A stretch of 64,000 bases of DNA from Cokeromyces recurvatus (lineage: Eukaryota; Mucoromycota; Mucoromycetes; Mucorales; Mucoraceae), in the NCBI RefSeq assembly GCF_025118155.1, contig NW_026251420.1, positions 186,001 through 250,000 of the forward strand, written 5' to 3'. Positions 62,137-64,000 of the stretch are shown in pieces. The notes under the pieces are model-generated. The model worked only from the letters and a program-made list of their open reading frames with translations. It made no database searches and was not told the origin of the DNA. Position numbers and translations under genes: made by a program. Each line of letters opens with the position of its first letter. Positions within the stretch are counted from its first letter, which is position 1.

Positions 62137-62745
62137 ATGTTAATTAATGAATTGCCTTCCGAAATTTTACTTCAAATCTTGCAACATGTTGTTGAACCAT
62201 ATACTTGTTCTTCCAAAAGAGATATCTTAGAATGCGCATTAGCTTGTCGAATATGGAGTTATTATTCATTACAACTATTATGGCATAAACCCATTATTTT
62301 AAAACCACAAACATGGCTTAAATTCTCTAAAACGATCTCTCTTAATCATACTTATCTGCCTTATGCCTCTCTCGTACGACGTCTTAATTTATCTGCAGTA
62401 ACTGACTATATCAATGATGAATCGTTGGAAGCGCTAAGTCGGTGTCAATATCTTGATCGTGTGGCCTTTATGGGCTGCACATATATTACAAATCCAGGTT
62501 TTATTCACTTTTTGAAACAGAATGTGGGTCATTATTTATTATCATTGGATCTATCTGAAATTAAACATTTATCAGATGAAGCTATCTTGGCTATTGCCGA
62601 GACATGCCAACAACTGCAAGGATTGAATATTAGTGTAAATAACAGAGACGATGAATTATTAGGAATCACAGATAAAAGTATTGTTAAACTGGCTGAAAGC
62701 TGTAAATATTTAAGACGAGTAAATATGAAAAAACAACAACAATAA

Positions 62746-62793
<48 letters not shown>

Positions 62794-63867
62794 CAGTAGT
62801 AGTAGTAGTAAAATTCATGCAAAATAGTTACTGACTTTTTTTTTTTTTTTTACCCCATCAACATACACACATAGATTCGTTTGTCTAATTGGAAATTATT
62901 AAGTGATGAATCTATTATTGCACTTGCTACTCATTGCCCAGCTCTTTTAGAAATTGATGTTGTCAATAGCGCAATCACAAACGAATCACTCTTGAGAATA
63001 TTTTCTTCTTGTCGAGAATTGAGAGAATTAAAAATCAATTATTGTGAGAATTTGGATGATCAGGGATTTATTAGGTCAGCACTAAATACAAAGCCTATCT
63101 ATCCTGAATATTATTTTGATCAACTTCGTATTCTGGAGATGACAAATGTCAACATCACTGATCAAGCTATTGACTGCATCACAATGGCAGCTCCCAAGAT
63201 TCGTAACTTTATACTTAATAAATGTGTCCATCTCACTGATGAAGCTGTCAAATTCATTTCACGTCTAGGACGTTTTCTTCATTATCTTCATTTAGGTTAT
63301 TGTAGAAATATTACGGATGCAGCTATTACACAACTTGCAATACGTTGTAACCGTATTCGTTATATCGATCTCGCCAGCTGCCAGAGATTAGGTGACGAAA
63401 CGGTCCTAGCCTTATCAACACTACCTAAACTGAAACGTATTGGACTTGTTCGTTGTAATCGTATCACTAGCCAAGGTATCCTGACACTTACACATCCTGT
63501 TCGCACTGCCACCACACTTGAACGTATTCATTTGTCTTATTGTGATCAACTTTCAGTACAAGCTATTTCAATGCTTGTCTCGCATTGCCGTCGTCTTACT
63601 CATCTAAGTTTATCCTATATTCCTGCCTTTCAAAATCAACTAGCCATCCGAAGATTTTCTCGACCACCGCCTAAAGAATATACAGCAGAACAACGAAGAA
63701 CATTCTGTGTATTTAGTGGCCAAAATATACATGACTTGAGACATTATTTCAAGTCACCTGAATATTTAAACCAAACTGAAATAAATCATTCTCGATTTTA
63801 TTATCACTATTACCATCCTCACCAACGAATAGAAGATTTACAGGAACATTTACAACAACAAAATTAA
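62137..63867 (+). CDS. F-box/LRR protein, GRR1-like
   Basis: Exons 62137-62718 and 62875-63867; 524 aa. The F-box is at the N-terminus (LPSEILLQILQHV..LACRIWSYYSLQLLW). About twelve cysteine-containing leucine-rich repeats follow, of type L..LdLs.C..itD..i..la..C (LRELKINYCENLDDQGF, LHYLHLGYCRNITDAAI, IRYIDLASCQRLGDETV). Such proteins are substrate receptors of SCF ubiquitin ligases; Grr1/Pof2 turn over cyclins and nutrient regulators. The intron (62719-62874) contains a long AGT microsatellite. The C-terminus is Arg/His/Tyr-rich. Confidence 0.88.
62743..62812. repeat. AGT trinucleotide microsatellite, intronic
   Basis: About 22 AGT/TAG units in the intron of the GRR1-like gene. Confidence 0.9.
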
Positions 63868-64000
63868 TATTTATATGTGTATACATGTATAAAAAAAAAA
63901 AGAAAAGAAAAGCCCACTTTCCCGGACCGGACATTAAATAATTTTTATAAATAAAATGTGTTCTTTTTGTTTATACTGCTTCACCTTTATTCATTGATTG

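Overview
This is eukaryotic, AT-rich nuclear DNA. About thirty protein genes are spliced with short GT..AG introns (often 50-110 bp). Intergenic DNA is full of A/T homopolymers, TTTTA-type repeats and microsatellites. Gene content (GH38 vacuolar mannosidase, septin CDC10, ZDS-like, KAR9/GAR, GRR1-like F-box, TAF10, JIP5) is fungal. The base composition, intron style, carotenoid-oxygenase-like gene and decayed mobile elements point to Mucoromycota, probably Mucorales. That placement is inference from gene content, not a phylogeny. Exon joins below were built by hand; for every spliced model the exon lengths sum to a whole number of codons.

1-15 kb: 3' part of a PAK-like kinase gene (runs off the left edge), a divergent RAB11, a small hydrophilic protein, a carotenoid-oxygenase paralogue lacking most iron ligands, a GNAT acetyltransferase, a globin ending in a CaaX box, a membrane-anchored GH5 glucanase and YPT1/RAB1. 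15-20 kb: an accessory stretch with a decayed Tc1/IS630-type transposase, a decayed possible nuclease-like ORF, a Q/Y-rich prion-like protein gene and a retroelement integrase remnant.

20-33.5 kb: GTPBP1/2-like GTPase, CoA-binding protein, AMS1, ribosomal eS26, MSP1/ATAD1, a protein with three SWIM zinc fingers and an unknown protein. 35-44 kb: MATE transporter, beta-carbonic anhydrase, JIP5/WDR55, DUF4112 protein, TAF10 and eIF2B-alpha.

44.7-54.3 kb: four consecutive cell-polarity or microtubule genes (KAR9-like protein with GAR domain and SxIP motif, septin CDC10, ZDS-like protein, CM1-motif protein). 56.9-64 kb: a four-finger C2H2 factor, a long coiled-coil protein with UVR-like motifs, PUS4 and a GRR1-like F-box/LRR protein.

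The window is mostly housekeeping, with Rab traffic, translation, cell wall and polarity well represented. The least ordinary items are the carotenoid-oxygenase paralogue with replaced iron ligands, the globin with a potential prenylation site, the triple-SWIM protein and the short CM1 protein. No tRNA, rRNA or CRISPR array was recognised.
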